Shown: positions 1 to 7,870, counted from the stretch's first letter. The stretch: 35,601 bases of DNA from Georgenia satyanarayanai (GCF_900116375.1 NZ_UETB01000022.1:1-35601); one strand, 5' to 3'. Notes: generated by a model from the sequence alone, not told the origin. Translations and numbers: made by a program.

Positions 1-561
1 CTTCTTCTTCCGCGACCAGCACATCGTCGTCGCCGGCGGCGGGGACTCCGCCATGGAAGAAGCCACCTTCCTCACCAAGTTCGCCTCCCGCGTAACCATC
101 GTCCACCGCCGCGACGAGCTGCGCGCCTCCAAGATCATGGCCGACCGCGCCATGGCCAACCCCAAGATCGACTTCGCCTGGAACAGCGAGATCACCGCGA
201 TCCACGGCACCGACAAGGTCACCGGCCTCACCCTGCGCGACACCCTCACCGGCCAGGAGCGCCAGATGGACGCCACCGGCCTGTTCGTCGCCATCGGCCA
301 CGTACCGCGCACCGACATCCTCACCGGCCAGGTCGACCTCGACCCAAACGGCTACATCCTCGTCACCCACCCATCCACCGCCACCACCGTGCCCGGCGTC
401 TTCGCCTGCGGCGACGCCGTGGACCACACCTACCGCCAGGCCATCACCGCCGCCGGCACCGGCTGCGCCGCCGCCCTGGACGCCGAGCGCTACCTCGCCG
501 CCCTCGGCGAAGCCGCCGAGCCCGCCACCGACGCCTCCCAGACCCCCCAGGGCGCCGTCTC
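1..561. repeat. Terminal direct repeat, left copy
   Basis: Every base of 1-561 matches 35041-35601. The identity stops only because the window ends, so its true length is unknown. Both copies lie inside trxB. Explanations are an overlap of a circularised contig, a tandem duplication of a 35,040-bp unit, two identical trxB copies, or an assembly error. The sequence alone does not decide. Confidence 0.98.
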
Positions 562-568
562 CCTGTGA
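1..568 (+). CDS. trxB: Thioredoxin reductase, C-terminal part (5' end outside window)
   Basis: The open frame enters at base 2 and runs to a TGA at 566-568. It corresponds to residues 147-334 of the gene that begins at 34604; bases 1-561 are identical to 35041-35601. Visible parts are the NADP-binding [10 protein letters not shown] segment, the [14 protein letters not shown]-phosphate-contacting motif, and the closing FAD motif with [10 protein letters not shown] near residue 290. The redox CATC pair lies just before this point, so it is not contained here. TrxB uses NADPH to reduce thioredoxin in the cytoplasm. In actinobacteria trxA normally follows trxB; here a convergent epimerase gene ends 41 bases downstream and no trxA is present. 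GAA, GTA and CCA codons are commoner here than in the 5' half of the gene. Confidence 0.93.
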   Translation, partial: FFFRDQHIVVAGGGDSAMEEATFLTKFASRVTIVHRRDELRASKIMADRAMANPKIDFAWNSEITAIHGTDKVTGLTLRDTLTGQERQMDATGLFVAIGHVPRTDILTGQVDLDPNGYILVTHPSTATTVPGVFACGDAVDHTYRQAITAAGTGCAAALDAERYLAALGEAAEPATDASQTPQGAVSL

Positions 569-608
569 CCGGCTCGGCGCGAGCACCGCGTTGCGGTGCC
601 CGGAGCGC

Positions 609-1571
609 TCAGGCGGACCGGCTCAGGGCCCCGGCGAACCAGTCGACGGTCCGGCGCAGGCCGTCCTCCCACGAGACCCGCGGCTCCCAGCCCAGCTCCG
701 TGCGGGCGAGCGTGGTGTCGGGCCGGCGCACCTCGGGGTCGTCGACGGGCCGCTCGACGAACTCGACCCGCGAGCGCCCGCCCGTCGCGGCGACGACCGC
801 CTCGGCGATCTCGAGCACGGTGCGCTCCTGGGGGTTGCCGATGTTGACGGGCCCGGGGTGGCCGCTGCGGGCCAGCGCGAGGATCCCGGCGACGAGGTCG
901 TCGACGTAGCAGACCGAGCGCGTCTGGCTGCCGTCACCCGCCACCGTCAGCGGCTCCCCCGCCAGGCCCTGCCGGATGAAGGTGGGGATGGCGCGGCCGT
1001 CATAGGGGCGCATCCGCGGGCCGTAGGTGTTGAAGATCCGCACGATGCCGGTGTCCACGCCGTGCGCGCCGCGGTAGGCGGTGACGATGGCCTCGGCGTA
1101 GCGCTTGGCCTCGTCGTACACCCCGCGCGGCCCGATCGGGTTGACGTGGCCCCAGTAGGTCTCCGGCTGCGGGTGGACCTGCGGGTCCCCGTAGACCTCG
1201 GAGGTGGAGGCGAGCACGAAGCGCGCGCCCTTGTCTCGGGCCAGGCGCAGCGCCCGCTCGGTCCCCACCGAGCCCACGCGCAGCGTCTCGATCGGCAGCT
1301 CGAGGTAGTCCACCGGCGAGGCGGGGGAGGCGAAGTGCAGGACGAGGTCGACGTCGCCGCGCACGTGCATGTTCTCGGTGACGTCACAGTGGACCAGCTC
1401 GAAGCCCGACCGCTGCGCGAGGTGCGCGACGTTCCCCGGCGCACCGGTGAGGAAGTTGTCCAGTGCCACGACCTGCCAGCCGTCCTCGAGCAGGGCCTCG
1501 CACAGGTGGCTGCCGAGGAAGCCCGCCCCTCCGGTCACGACCGCACGGCCGCTGCGCTGCACTGCCCTCAT
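609..1571 (-). CDS. UDP-glucuronate decarboxylase-like NAD-dependent epimerase/dehydratase (320 aa)
   Basis: Extended short-chain dehydrogenase. It has the Rossmann motif GGAGFLGS at residues 14-21, catalytic TSE at 123-125 and YDEAK (Tyr152, Lys156). The segment TSEVYGDP...[15 protein letters not shown] matches UDP-xylose synthases (UXS), which convert UDP-glucuronate to UDP-xylose with bound NAD+; 320 aa is the usual soluble UXS length. dTDP-glucose 4,6-dehydratases are the nearest alternative. The start is the ATG at 1571, whose ATGA overlaps the stop of the upstream glycosyltransferase gene, giving translational coupling; a longer open frame upstream only shadows that gene. The product probably supplies a nucleotide sugar for a cell-surface glycan, an inference from the glycosyltransferase partner. 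It ends convergently 41 bases from trxB. Confidence 0.88.
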   Translation of the reverse strand: MRAVQRSGRAVVTGGAGFLGSHLCEALLEDGWQVVALDNFLTGAPGNVAHLAQRSGFELVHCDVTENMHVRGDVDLVLHFASPASPVDYLELPIETLRVGSVGTERALRLARDKGARFVLASTSEVYGDPQVHPQPETYWGHVNPIGPRGVYDEAKRYAEAIVTAYRGAHGVDTGIVRIFNTYGPRMRPYDGRAIPTFIRQGLAGEPLTVAGDGSQTRSVCYVDDLVAGILALARSGHPGPVNIGNPQERTVLEIAEAVVAATGGRSRVEFVERPVDDPEVRRPDTTLARTELGWEPRVSWEDGLRRTVDWFAGALSRSA

Positions 1572-2479
1572 CGCTGTCCTCCCTCTCGGTGCCCTGGACT
1601 GTCGAGTACGGGTGCGCGGCGGAGCATCTCCGTCTGGGCGACGACCCGGTCGGAGACCGGACGACGACGGCGCAGCGCCGCCGGCAGGTCCGGCAGCGCG
1701 TCCCGGACCCCGGCGCGCTGCACGGGGCTCTGGGCCACCATCCGGCGGGCCCGGGTGAGGGCGTCGCGCGCGGGCAGCCGCATGGCGCCGGTGAGGACGG
1801 CGGAGCGGGCGAGCGCGCGGCGGCGGGCGTCGTCCGTGCCGCGGACCGGGGAGGGGTGGTGGTGGGCGACGACGTCGTCGAGGTAGCTCAGGTGCCAGCC
1901 GTGCTCGGCGAGGTCGAGGGCCAGGCGCTCCTCCTCGCCGGGGAAGCGGACGACGTCGTCGAAGCCGCCGGCCGCGAGGAAGGCCTCCACGCGCACGACC
2001 GCGCCGCAGGCGATGAAGCCGAGCAGAGGCGCACCGGGGATCCCGGGTGCACCGGGCAGCGGCGAGCCGGCCATCTCGGCGCACGTCGGGTCGAGGCGCT
2101 CCTCGGGTCCGACGAGGACCCGCCCGCCGATGAGCCCGAGCCGCGGGTGCGCCGCGAAGTGCTCGGCTGCGGTCGCGAGCGCCCCGGGGGCCCACCAGGA
2201 GTCGTCGTCGGCGAAGGCGACGAAGGGTGTCCGTGCGCGCCGTACGCCGATCGTGCGGCCGTAGGCGCCGGCGTTCCGGGCCAGGCGCACGACCTCGACG
2301 TCCGGGAAGCTCACGCTGACGGCGTCGGCGCTGCCGTCGGTCGAGGCGTTGTCGACGTAGACGACGGGGGCGCGGTGCCGGGAGAGGGAACGCAGCAGCT
2401 CCTCGCGGCGGTTGCGGCTCATGACGACGACGCTCACGCGCTCGTCCTCGACCTCACGCCCGGTGGTGGCCTGCGGCAC
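1568..2479 (-). CDS. GT2-family glycosyltransferase (303 aa)
   Basis: GT-A fold, family 2. The N-terminal part reads [10 protein letters not shown] then VDNASTDGS (residues 15-50), and the metal-binding acidic triplet DDD is at 91-93 in FADDDSWW. A later [12 protein letters not shown] segment is the usual acceptor-side ED-type motif. There is no membrane segment, so the protein is probably cytoplasmic or peripheral. The GTG start at 2479 is preceded by AGGAGAAGG at good spacing. It overlaps the UXS-like gene by ATGA, so the two enzymes are likely made together, one providing sugar nucleotide and the other transferring sugar; donor and acceptor cannot be read from the sequence. An MFS gene ends 62 bases upstream on the same strand and may share the transcript. 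Confidence 0.85.
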   Translation of the reverse strand: MPQATTGREVEDERVSVVVMSRNRREELLRSLSRHRAPVVYVDNASTDGSADAVSVSFPDVEVVRLARNAGAYGRTIGVRRARTPFVAFADDDSWWAPGALATAAEHFAAHPRLGLIGGRVLVGPEERLDPTCAEMAGSPLPGAPGIPGAPLLGFIACGAVVRVEAFLAAGGFDDVVRFPGEEERLALDLAEHGWHLSYLDDVVAHHHPSPVRGTDDARRRALARSAVLTGAMRLPARDALTRARRMVAQSPVQRAGVRDALPDLPAALRRRRPVSDRVVAQTEMLRRAPVLDSPGHREGGQR

Positions 2480-2541
2480 GCCTTCTCCTCTCGACGTTCC
2501 TCAGCATGGGGTGAGGGAGTGAGCGACGCACGCCGAGCGGC

Positions 2542-3726
2542 TCAGCCCTCCCGGGTCCTGCGGCGGACGAGGGTCAGCGGCAGGGTGAGGAGGGAGACGG
2601 CCGCGGCGACGAGCAGGGCCGTGGTGAAGGAGCTTCCCGCCGCCACCATCCCGACGACGACGGCGCCCAGGCCGGTGCCCGCGTCGAAGCCGATGTTCCA
2701 CACCGCGCTGGCCGATCCGTAGTGCGGCCGGCTCACCGTGCGGAAGGCGAGGACGAGCGTGAGGTTCTGCAGGCCGCCGTAGCTGACGCCGACGAGCCCG
2801 GCGCCGAGCAGCAGCGGGACGACGGCGGTGGCCTGGGGGTCGCGCACGGCCCAGGCGACCACCGTCATGCCGGCGGCAGTGAGGAGGACGAGGGGCCACA
2901 GGAAGGGCCGGGGCCCGAACCGGTCGGCCAGGGCGCCCACCCGCCAGCGCGCGACCGCGGCCGCCACCGTGAGCAGGAGCAGCGCCCCGGTGCTGAGGGT
3001 GGCGCTGGTGCTCATCGGTGCCATGAAGGTGATGAGCGCGCCGCCCGCGAGCGTGACGGCGAGGAGCAGGGCCATGGGGCGCAGCAGCCGCAGGTACGGC
3101 GCCCGCTCCTGCGCCTCGGGGACGTGGTCGAGCCGCCGCGCGAGGAGGGCGGCCGGCACCGCGCCGAGCGCGGGCAGCACGCCGAGCGCGAAGACCGGCC
3201 CGTAGCCGAGCTGCTCGACGATCCACGGCCCGGCGGACAGGAGGAGGACCTGCGGCCCGGCGATCGCCAACCCGTAGGCGCCGATGGCGGCGCCCCGGCG
3301 CCGCGGCTCGACGAGCTCGGCGACGAGCGCGCTGCCCGTCACCGTGACGACGCCGAAGCCGAGTCCGCGGACCGCGGAGACCACCAGCACGGGCAGCAGG
3401 CCGTCGCTGAGTCCGAGCGCCGCGGAGGGCAGCCCGAGCAGGAGCATCCCGGCCACGAGAACCGGCGCCCACCCCACGCGCCGCAGCGCGCTGGGCACGA
3501 CGAGCTGGGTGAGGACGGTGACGAGCATGAGCACGCCGTTGACCAGCCCCGCACCGACGGAGTCGGCGCCGCCGTGCACGGCCCACAGCGGGGCGACGGG
3601 CAGCAGGGCGGCGTAGCCGGAGAAGGCGAGAACCGTCATCGCGACGAGCAGCGGGATCCCAGGCGCTCGCCACACGGAGCCGCTCACGCCGGAGGGCGGG
3701 CCGTGCCCGGCCGGAAGGGTCGCCAT
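2542..3726 (-). CDS. MFS transporter (394 aa)
   Basis: Twelve hydrophobic segments with a central loop at about residues 195-210, as in the major facilitator superfamily. The first half carries an RRVGW loop between helices 2 and 3 and the second half has ADRFGPRPFLWP, an MFS motif-A-like loop after helix 8. The substrate is unknown; drug or sugar efflux are typical for this type. The ATG at 3726 follows a TAGCCT -10 box by exactly six bases, with no Shine-Dalgarno sequence, pointing to a leaderless message. The glycosyltransferase and UXS-like genes follow on the same strand, so export of a glycan-related compound is possible but unproven. Confidence 0.85.
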   Translation of the reverse strand: MATLPAGHGPPSGVSGSVWRAPGIPLLVAMTVLAFSGYAALLPVAPLWAVHGGADSVGAGLVNGVLMLVTVLTQLVVPSALRRVGWAPVLVAGMLLLGLPSAALGLSDGLLPVLVVSAVRGLGFGVVTVTGSALVAELVEPRRRGAAIGAYGLAIAGPQVLLLSAGPWIVEQLGYGPVFALGVLPALGAVPAALLARRLDHVPEAQERAPYLRLLRPMALLLAVTLAGGALITFMAPMSTSATLSTGALLLLTVAAAVARWRVGALADRFGPRPFLWPLVLLTAAGMTVVAWAVRDPQATAVVPLLLGAGLVGVSYGGLQNLTLVLAFRTVSRPHYGSASAVWNIGFDAGTGLGAVVVGMVAAGSSFTTALLVAAAVSLLTLPLTLVRRRTREG

Positions 3727-3732
3727 GTCGGC

Positions 3733-3738
3733 AGGCTA
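3733..3738 (-). promoter_or_regulatory. -10 box of a leaderless promoter (TAGCCT)
   Basis: On the minus strand TAGCCT is followed by six bases and then the ATG at 3726. This fits the TANNNT consensus, with transcription starting on or next to the A of the start codon. No -35 match is evident. Confidence 0.55.
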
Positions 3739-3831
3739 ACCGGCGGGCCTCCCGCGAGCCGTCCGGTGGCAGGCCCACCCAGGCGCTGATAGGCAGGACA
3801 CCCACCGTCACCGACCTCCAGGAGGTACGAG

Positions 3832-4293
3832 ATGAGCCAGGTCGAAGAGTCGATCGACGTCGACGTCCCCGTCAGCACCGCCTACAACCAGTGGACCCAG
3901 TTCGAGTCCTTCCCCCAGTTCATGGAGGGCGTCGAGTCGATCACCCAGGTCACCGACACCCTCAACCGCTGGGTGACGACCGTCGGCGGGCAGCGCCGGG
4001 AGTTCAACACCGAGATCACCGAGCAGCACCCCGACGAGCGCATCGCCTGGCGCAGCGTCGGTGGGGACGTCCACCACGCCGGTGTGGTCACCTTCCACCG
4101 GCTCAGTGACACCACCACCCGGGTGATGATCCAGATCGACTGGGAGCCCTCGGACGCCAAGGAGAAGGTCGGCTCCGCCCTCGGCTTCGACACCCGTCAG
4201 GTCAAGGCGGACGCCGCCCGCTTCAAGGAGTTCATCGAGAGCCGCGGCGTCGAGAGCGGCAGCTGGCGCGGGGACGTCGAGAACCCCAGCTAG
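3832..4293 (+). CDS. SRPBCC-family (polyketide cyclase/START-like) protein (153 aa)
   Basis: A single helix-grip domain. The start SIDVDVPVSTAYNQWTQFESFPQFMEGV is the signature of the Coq10/cyclase-dehydrase SRPBCC group, followed by the beta-rich core (ITEQHPDERIAWRSVGG) and a long C-terminal helix. Such proteins have a hydrophobic ligand pocket; the ligand is unknown and many actinobacterial members lack a defined role. An AGGAGG ribosome binding site seven bases before the ATG at 3832 fixes the start. It stands alone, divergent from the MFS gene and convergent with the luciferase-like gene, with a long hairpin after its stop. Confidence 0.88.
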   Translation: MSQVEESIDVDVPVSTAYNQWTQFESFPQFMEGVESITQVTDTLNRWVTTVGGQRREFNTEITEQHPDERIAWRSVGGDVHHAGVVTFHRLSDTTTRVMIQIDWEPSDAKEKVGSALGFDTRQVKADAARFKEFIESRGVESGSWRGDVENPS

Positions 4294-4335
4294 CCCCGCC
4301 CCTCTCCTCGGCAGCCGCCGAGCGCTTCCGAAGCC

Positions 4336-4376
4336 GCCGAGCGCTGAGGTGTTCCTGGAACAACTCAGCGCTCGGC
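4336..4376. terminator. Long hairpin between convergent genes
   Basis: Perfect 13-bp arms (4336-4348 and 4364-4376, GCCGAGCGCTGAG and complement) enclose a second perfect 6-bp stem (4350-4355 and 4357-4362) after one mismatch, so nearly the whole 41 bases fold back. It lies between two convergent stops and probably terminates both transcripts. There is no T-tract. The 13 bases 4314-4326 are repeated directly at 4333-4345. Confidence 0.7.
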
Positions 4377-4403
4377 GCTCTGTGGGGAGGTGGTGCGCGG
4401 GTG

Positions 4404-5384
4404 CTACGCCGCGTTCACCGCCTCGGTGAGCGCGGCGTCGGCGTGTGCGAGCTCCTCCCGGTCGTAGGTGGACGTCGAGACCATGACCTCGTCGGCCCCG
4501 GTGCGCTCGGCCAGCGCCGCGAGCGACACCCCCACGGCGGTGGGCGTGCCGTACAGCGCCGAGGACAGGAAGGCGGCGATGGTGGCCCGCTGCTTGTCCG
4601 TGGGCTGCCGCTCCCGCACCGCCTCCACCGGCTCGAGCGGCGGGAACGCCCCGCTGGTGCGCGACTCGGCCATGGCCCATGCCTCGGGCAGCAGCAGGTT
4701 GCGCGCGTGGGTGGTCGTCCGCGCGACCATGACCTCGAGGCTGATGACGACGTAGGGCTCGGGGCAGGACTCGCCGGGCCGGAACTCGCGCCGGTAGCGC
4801 GCGATCGCGCCGTCGTCGTCGGTCAGGGCGGGCCCGCCGACGACGACGGGCAGCCCGGCCCGTGCGGCGACCTCCAGGCCGTTGCCGGTGGCCAGGACGA
4901 AGAGGGGCGGCGGGCCGGCCACCACGGGCATCGCCGTCACAGGCCCACGCCCGGTGAGGTAGCCGCGCAGGGCGGTGAGGTCGGCGGCGAAGTCCTCCGG
5001 CGGGTACCGCGTGGTGCCGAGCGCCTCGCGGACCGGGGCCGTGAAACCGAGGGACCGTCCCACACCGAGGTCGATGCGGCCGGGGTGCAGCGCCTCCAGC
5101 ATCGCGAACTGCTCTGCGACGACGATGGGGCGGTGGTTGGGGAGCATGACGCCGCCCGAACCCACCCGGATGCGGCTCGTGCGCTCGGCCACGGCCGCGG
5201 CGAGGACGGCCGGTGCGCCGCTCGCGATGCCCGGCACGGCGTGGTGCTCGGCCACCCAGAACCGGTGGTAGCCCAGCTCCTCGGCCCGCTCCGCCCGCTC
5301 GACCGTGGCACGCAGCGCCACCGCGTGGTCCTCGCCGAGACGGGTGCGGGAACGGTCGAGGAGGGAGAGGCGTAGGCGGGTCAC
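4404..5384 (-). CDS. LLM-class flavin-dependent oxidoreductase (326 aa)
   Basis: Luciferase-like monooxygenase TIM barrel. Diagnostic pieces are ELGYHRFWVAEHHAVPG (residues 36-52), IRVGSGGVMLPNHRPIVVAEQFAMLEALHPGRIDLGVGRS and the closing TGADEVMVS strand. Members of this MsnO8-like group bind FMN or F420 and oxidise small organic substrates in the cytoplasm; the substrate here cannot be named. The GTG at 5384 is preceded by TAGCCT and six bases and has no Shine-Dalgarno sequence, so a leaderless start is likely. A TrxR-like flavoprotein gene is divergent, 73 bases away, and the two may be co-regulated through the palindromes between them. Confidence 0.87.
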   Translation of the reverse strand: MTRLRLSLLDRSRTRLGEDHAVALRATVERAERAEELGYHRFWVAEHHAVPGIASGAPAVLAAAVAERTSRIRVGSGGVMLPNHRPIVVAEQFAMLEALHPGRIDLGVGRSLGFTAPVREALGTTRYPPEDFAADLTALRGYLTGRGPVTAMPVVAGPPPLFVLATGNGLEVAARAGLPVVVGGPALTDDDGAIARYRREFRPGESCPEPYVVISLEVMVARTTTHARNLLLPEAWAMAESRTSGAFPPLEPVEAVRERQPTDKQRATIAAFLSSALYGTPTAVGVSLAALAERTGADEVMVSTSTYDREELAHADAALTEAVNAA

Positions 5385-5390
5385 GCACCG

Positions 5391-5396
5391 AGGCTA
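5391..5396 (-). promoter_or_regulatory. -10 box of a leaderless promoter (TAGCCT)
   Basis: On the minus strand TAGCCT, six bases, then the GTG at 5384. It has the same hexamer and spacing as upstream of the MFS genes starting at 3726 and 24282. Confidence 0.55.
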
Positions 5397-5410
5397 GGAC
5401 GGCGTACGGC

Positions 5411-5443
5411 CCGCGTCGCGGGATGCCGCCGGCCCGGGCCGGC
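5411..5443. promoter_or_regulatory. Palindromes in divergent promoter region
   Basis: The 73-base gap between the two divergent oxidoreductase genes holds CCCGCG-T-CGCGGG just after 5409 and a perfect 16-base palindrome at 5428-5443 (GCCGGCCCGGGCCGGC). A regulator could bind here, but strings of G and C in GC-rich DNA often form palindromes, so this is tentative. Confidence 0.3.
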
Positions 5444-5457
5444 CGCACAGTAGGGGG

Positions 5458-6453
5458 ATGGCCGAGACAGAGTCCCGCGACGTCGTCGTCATCGGTGCCG
5501 GGCCGGCGGGACTGTCCGCCGCCCTCGTCCTGGGCCGCGCCCGCCGCTCGGTCACCGTCGTCGACGCCGGCCGCCCGCGCAACGGCTGCTCGGCCGCCGT
5601 GCACGGCTTCCTCACCCGCGACGGCGCGGCGCCGGCGGACTTCCTCGCCGTCGCTCGCCGCGAGGTGAGCGGCTACGGGGTGGAGATCGTCGCGGACGAG
5701 GCGAGCGCCGTCGTCGTAGAGGACGCCGACGCGCCGTCCCTGCGGGTCGAGCTCGCCGGTGGCCGTCACCTCCGCGCCCGGCGGGTGGTCGTGGCGAGCG
5801 GGATCGTCGACGAGCTGCCCGACGTCGTGGGCCTGGCCGAGCGGTGGGGGCGCGACGTCCTGCACTGCCCGTACTGCCACGGCCACGAGGTTCGCGACCG
5901 GCCGCTCGTCGTCCTCGCGGGGGACACCGAGGGCGCGGTCCACCAGGCACTGCTGCTGCGGCAGTGGTCCGAGGACGTCACCGTCGTCACCCACGCCGCG
6001 GGCCCGGTCGACGACGACGTCCTCCTGGCCGCCCGCGGCGTGCAGGTGGTGAGCGGACGGGCACGGGAGGTGGTCACTGGCGACGACGGCGTCACGGCCG
6101 TCCTCCTCGACGACGGCACCCGGGTGGCGTGCGGGGCGGTCTTCGTCGCCCCGCGCTTCCGCCTCAACAGCGCCGCCCTGGAGGGCCTGGGCGCGCGGAC
6201 CGTGGACAGCGACATGGGCACGGCCCTGGACGCAGACGACGAGGGCCGCACCTCCGTGCCGGGGGTGTGGGCGGCCGGGAACGTCGTCGACCTGTCCTGC
6301 CAGGTGCTCGGCGCGGCCGAGCTGGGCTCACGTGCGGCGATCGGCATCAACGGCGAGCTCGCGCTCGCCGACGCCCGCGCCGCGGCCCAGGGGCTGGAGT
6401 CGGCGCAGCACGCGGGTCCGGGTGGCGAGAAGACGCGGGATACGGTCCAATAA
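5458..6453 (+). CDS. TrxR-like NAD(P)/FAD-dependent disulfide oxidoreductase (331 aa)
   Basis: Low-molecular-weight thioredoxin-reductase fold. The FAD motif is GAGPAG at 13-18, and VVASGIVDELPDV at 111-123 is the usual linker. The redox pair is Cys137 and Cys140 in HCPYCHGHEVRD. In the true TrxB of this window the pair is CATC followed by DG, whereas CPYCHG is typical of a distinct bacterial subgroup whose partners are mostly unknown; fungal disulfide-forming oxidases such as GliT are distant relatives. The NADP site lacks the HRR motif (here VVTHAAG), so NADPH use is doubtful. The ATG at 5458 is preceded by CACAGT and six bases; AGGGGG touches the start codon and is too close to act normally. 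Confidence 0.83.
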   Translation: MAETESRDVVVIGAGPAGLSAALVLGRARRSVTVVDAGRPRNGCSAAVHGFLTRDGAAPADFLAVARREVSGYGVEIVADEASAVVVEDADAPSLRVELAGGRHLRARRVVVASGIVDELPDVVGLAERWGRDVLHCPYCHGHEVRDRPLVVLAGDTEGAVHQALLLRQWSEDVTVVTHAAGPVDDDVLLAARGVQVVSGRAREVVTGDDGVTAVLLDDGTRVACGAVFVAPRFRLNSAALEGLGARTVDSDMGTALDADDEGRTSVPGVWAAGNVVDLSCQVLGAAELGSRAAIGINGELALADARAAAQGLESAQHAGPGGEKTRDTVQ

Positions 6454-6478
6454 CGGGCACTTCCCTGGAGAGAGTGCC

Positions 6479-6883
6479 ATGCCGCGTTACGTCATCGGGG
6501 CCGACGTCGCACTCGAGCTCGGCCTCGGTGCGGTCCGTCCGGGCAAGGGCGTCCAGCTCGTGGCGCCCACGCTCCTGCGCTCGGAGCTGTTGTCCCTCCT
6601 GTACCGGTGCACCCGCTCGGGGCAGGTGAGCAGGGAGGAGGCGCAGGCGTGCTTCGACCACGTCCGCAGTCTGCGCATCCGGGTGCTGGGCGACCGGGTG
6701 CTGCTGCGGGCGGCGTGGGACGTGGCCGAACGGATGGCGTGGGAGGACACGGGCACGGCGGAGTACGTCGCGCTCACCCGGCTGCAGGCCGACGCCTTCG
6801 TCACCCTCGACGAGGAGGTGGCGCGGGAGGCAGCCCGGGAGGTGCGGGTCGCCGGGCTCGAGGAGCTGCTCGGGCCGGGCTGA
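6479..6883 (+). CDS. PIN-domain protein, VapC-like, without visible antitoxin (134 aa)
   Basis: Short PIN-type fold. Acidic residues in the expected places are Asp9 (VIGADVA), Glu36 (LLRSELLSLLY), Asp90 and Asp111 (DAFVTLDEE), and AEYVALTRLQADAFVTLD is the typical C-terminal PIN signature. PIN proteins are Mg-dependent ribonucleases, many of them toxins of VapBC pairs. The position usually filled by the third Asp aligns with Thr93, so activity may be weakened or Asp90 may replace it. The ATG at 6479 has GGAG nine bases before it; a longer frame from 6332 overlaps the flavoprotein gene and is rejected. No VapB-like gene is upstream or downstream, so it is either an orphan or a housekeeping PIN protein. 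Confidence 0.65.
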   Translation: MPRYVIGADVALELGLGAVRPGKGVQLVAPTLLRSELLSLLYRCTRSGQVSREEAQACFDHVRSLRIRVLGDRVLLRAAWDVAERMAWEDTGTAEYVALTRLQADAFVTLDEEVAREAAREVRVAGLEELLGPG

Positions 6884-6886
6884 GCC

Positions 6887-7021
6887 CTACAGGTGCTCCT
6901 CCGGGTCCTCGGTGAGGAGGACGCGGAGCCGGGCCTGGTCGGTCTCGTACTGAGCGACGATCGTGTCGCGCCACGAGCCCGGACGCTGCGCCGGCGCCTG
7001 CTGGTTCACCGCTGCGGCCAC
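6887..7021 (-). CDS. Possible 44-aa hypothetical protein
   Basis: A small frame starts at a GTG (7021) with GGAGG seven bases before it. Its codons end almost entirely in G or C like real genes here. It ends in WRDTIVAQYETDQARLRVLL followed by an acidic tail, which looks like an amphipathic helix. The stop is three bases from the PIN gene stop on the other strand. I do not recognise a family. The frame can be extended upstream to 7270, but that part shadows the neighbouring reductase gene. Existence rests only on ribosome binding site and codon use. Confidence 0.4.
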   Translation of the reverse strand: MAAAVNQQAPAQRPGSWRDTIVAQYETDQARLRVLLTEDPEEHL

Positions 7022-7031
7022 GCCGCCACCT

Positions 7032-7090
7032 CCGTCCGGTCGGCCGGCGGTCTGCCGGCTGATGTCCGGACCATCGGCCGGACCGGACGG
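7032..7090. terminator. Inverted repeat downstream of the reductase gene
   Basis: Arms at 7032-7046 and 7075-7090 (CCGTCCGGTCGGCCG and its complement with one extra G) flank a 28-base loop. It follows the 3' end of the gene at 7108-7818 and precedes the small ORF, so it is likely a terminator; an operator is an alternative. Confidence 0.4.
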
Positions 7091-7107
7091 GATGTGAGGA
7101 GTGGGGG

Positions 7108-7818
7108 CTACATGTCGCGGTAGCGCTTCGCGGCGGCGAGCGCCTCCTCGACGACGGCGGCCGGCGCGGGCTGAGCGGTCGAGGCGGACTGAGAGGTCCA
7201 GTCCGGTTCGGTGGTCCCCGGGGTCACGTAGACCATCCCGTAGGCCGCGGTGTCCCGCTGGAAGCGCCACCCCTCGGCGAGCGGGCCGGCGTCGACGACG
7301 TCGAAGCCGAGGGTGTCGAGGAGGGCGGTGACCTGCGCCTTGGCGGCGGTGTCGTCGCCCGCGATCGGCAGGGCCGTGCGGTCGGGGCTGCCGGCGGGTC
7401 GCGCCAGGGCCGGGATGTGGGCGAAGTTGATGTTGTTGAACGCCTTGACGATTGTGGACTCCGGCAGGTGCTGCTGGAGCAGCTCGCTCACCGTCGTCGA
7501 CTCCTCGTCGAGCTCGGGGATGTGGCCGTCACGCTCGAAGTAGTAGTTGTTGGTGTCGATGACGACCTTGCCGCGCAGCGGCTCGACCGGCACCTGGCGG
7601 TAGGCGTTGAACGGGACCGACACGACGACGATCTCCCCCGCCGCGGCCGCCTCCTGCGCCGTCGCCGCCCGTGCGTTCGGGCCGAGCTCCGCGACGAGGT
7701 CGGAGAGGGTCTCCGGCCCGCGGCTGTTGCTCAGCACCACCTCGTGCCCCGCGGCGACCGCGAGACGCGCGATGGCGCTGCCGATGTGTCCACTTCCGAT
7801 GAGTCCGATCGTCGTCAT
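7108..7818 (-). CDS. F420-dependent NADP reductase-like (NPD) dinucleotide-binding protein (236 aa)
   Basis: The N-terminal Rossmann motif is GLIGSGHIGSAIARLAVAAGHEV, followed by SNSRGPETL, which fits NADP phosphate binding, then VVVSVPFNAY and VVIDTNNYY. This is the NADP-oxidoreductase, coenzyme F420-dependent family (PF03807). True F420:NADP reductases move hydride between F420H2 and NADP+; many homologues have no proven F420 use. The C-terminal part (VKAFNNINFAHIP, then a substrate-side helix bundle) is normal in length. The ATG at 7818 lacks an evident Shine-Dalgarno sequence. It lies downstream of the hydrolase and PH-domain genes but is separated by 150 bases with strong secondary structure. 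Confidence 0.75.
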   Translation of the reverse strand: MTTIGLIGSGHIGSAIARLAVAAGHEVVLSNSRGPETLSDLVAELGPNARAATAQEAAAAGEIVVVSVPFNAYRQVPVEPLRGKVVIDTNNYYFERDGHIPELDEESTTVSELLQQHLPESTIVKAFNNINFAHIPALARPAGSPDRTALPIAGDDTAAKAQVTALLDTLGFDVVDAGPLAEGWRFQRDTAAYGMVYVTPGTTEPDWTSQSASTAQPAPAAVVEEALAAAKRYRDM

Positions 7819-7870
7819 GCGCGCTGCAACCGGTTCGGCGGCCGGGGCATTCCACGGCGCTGGCGGGGAG

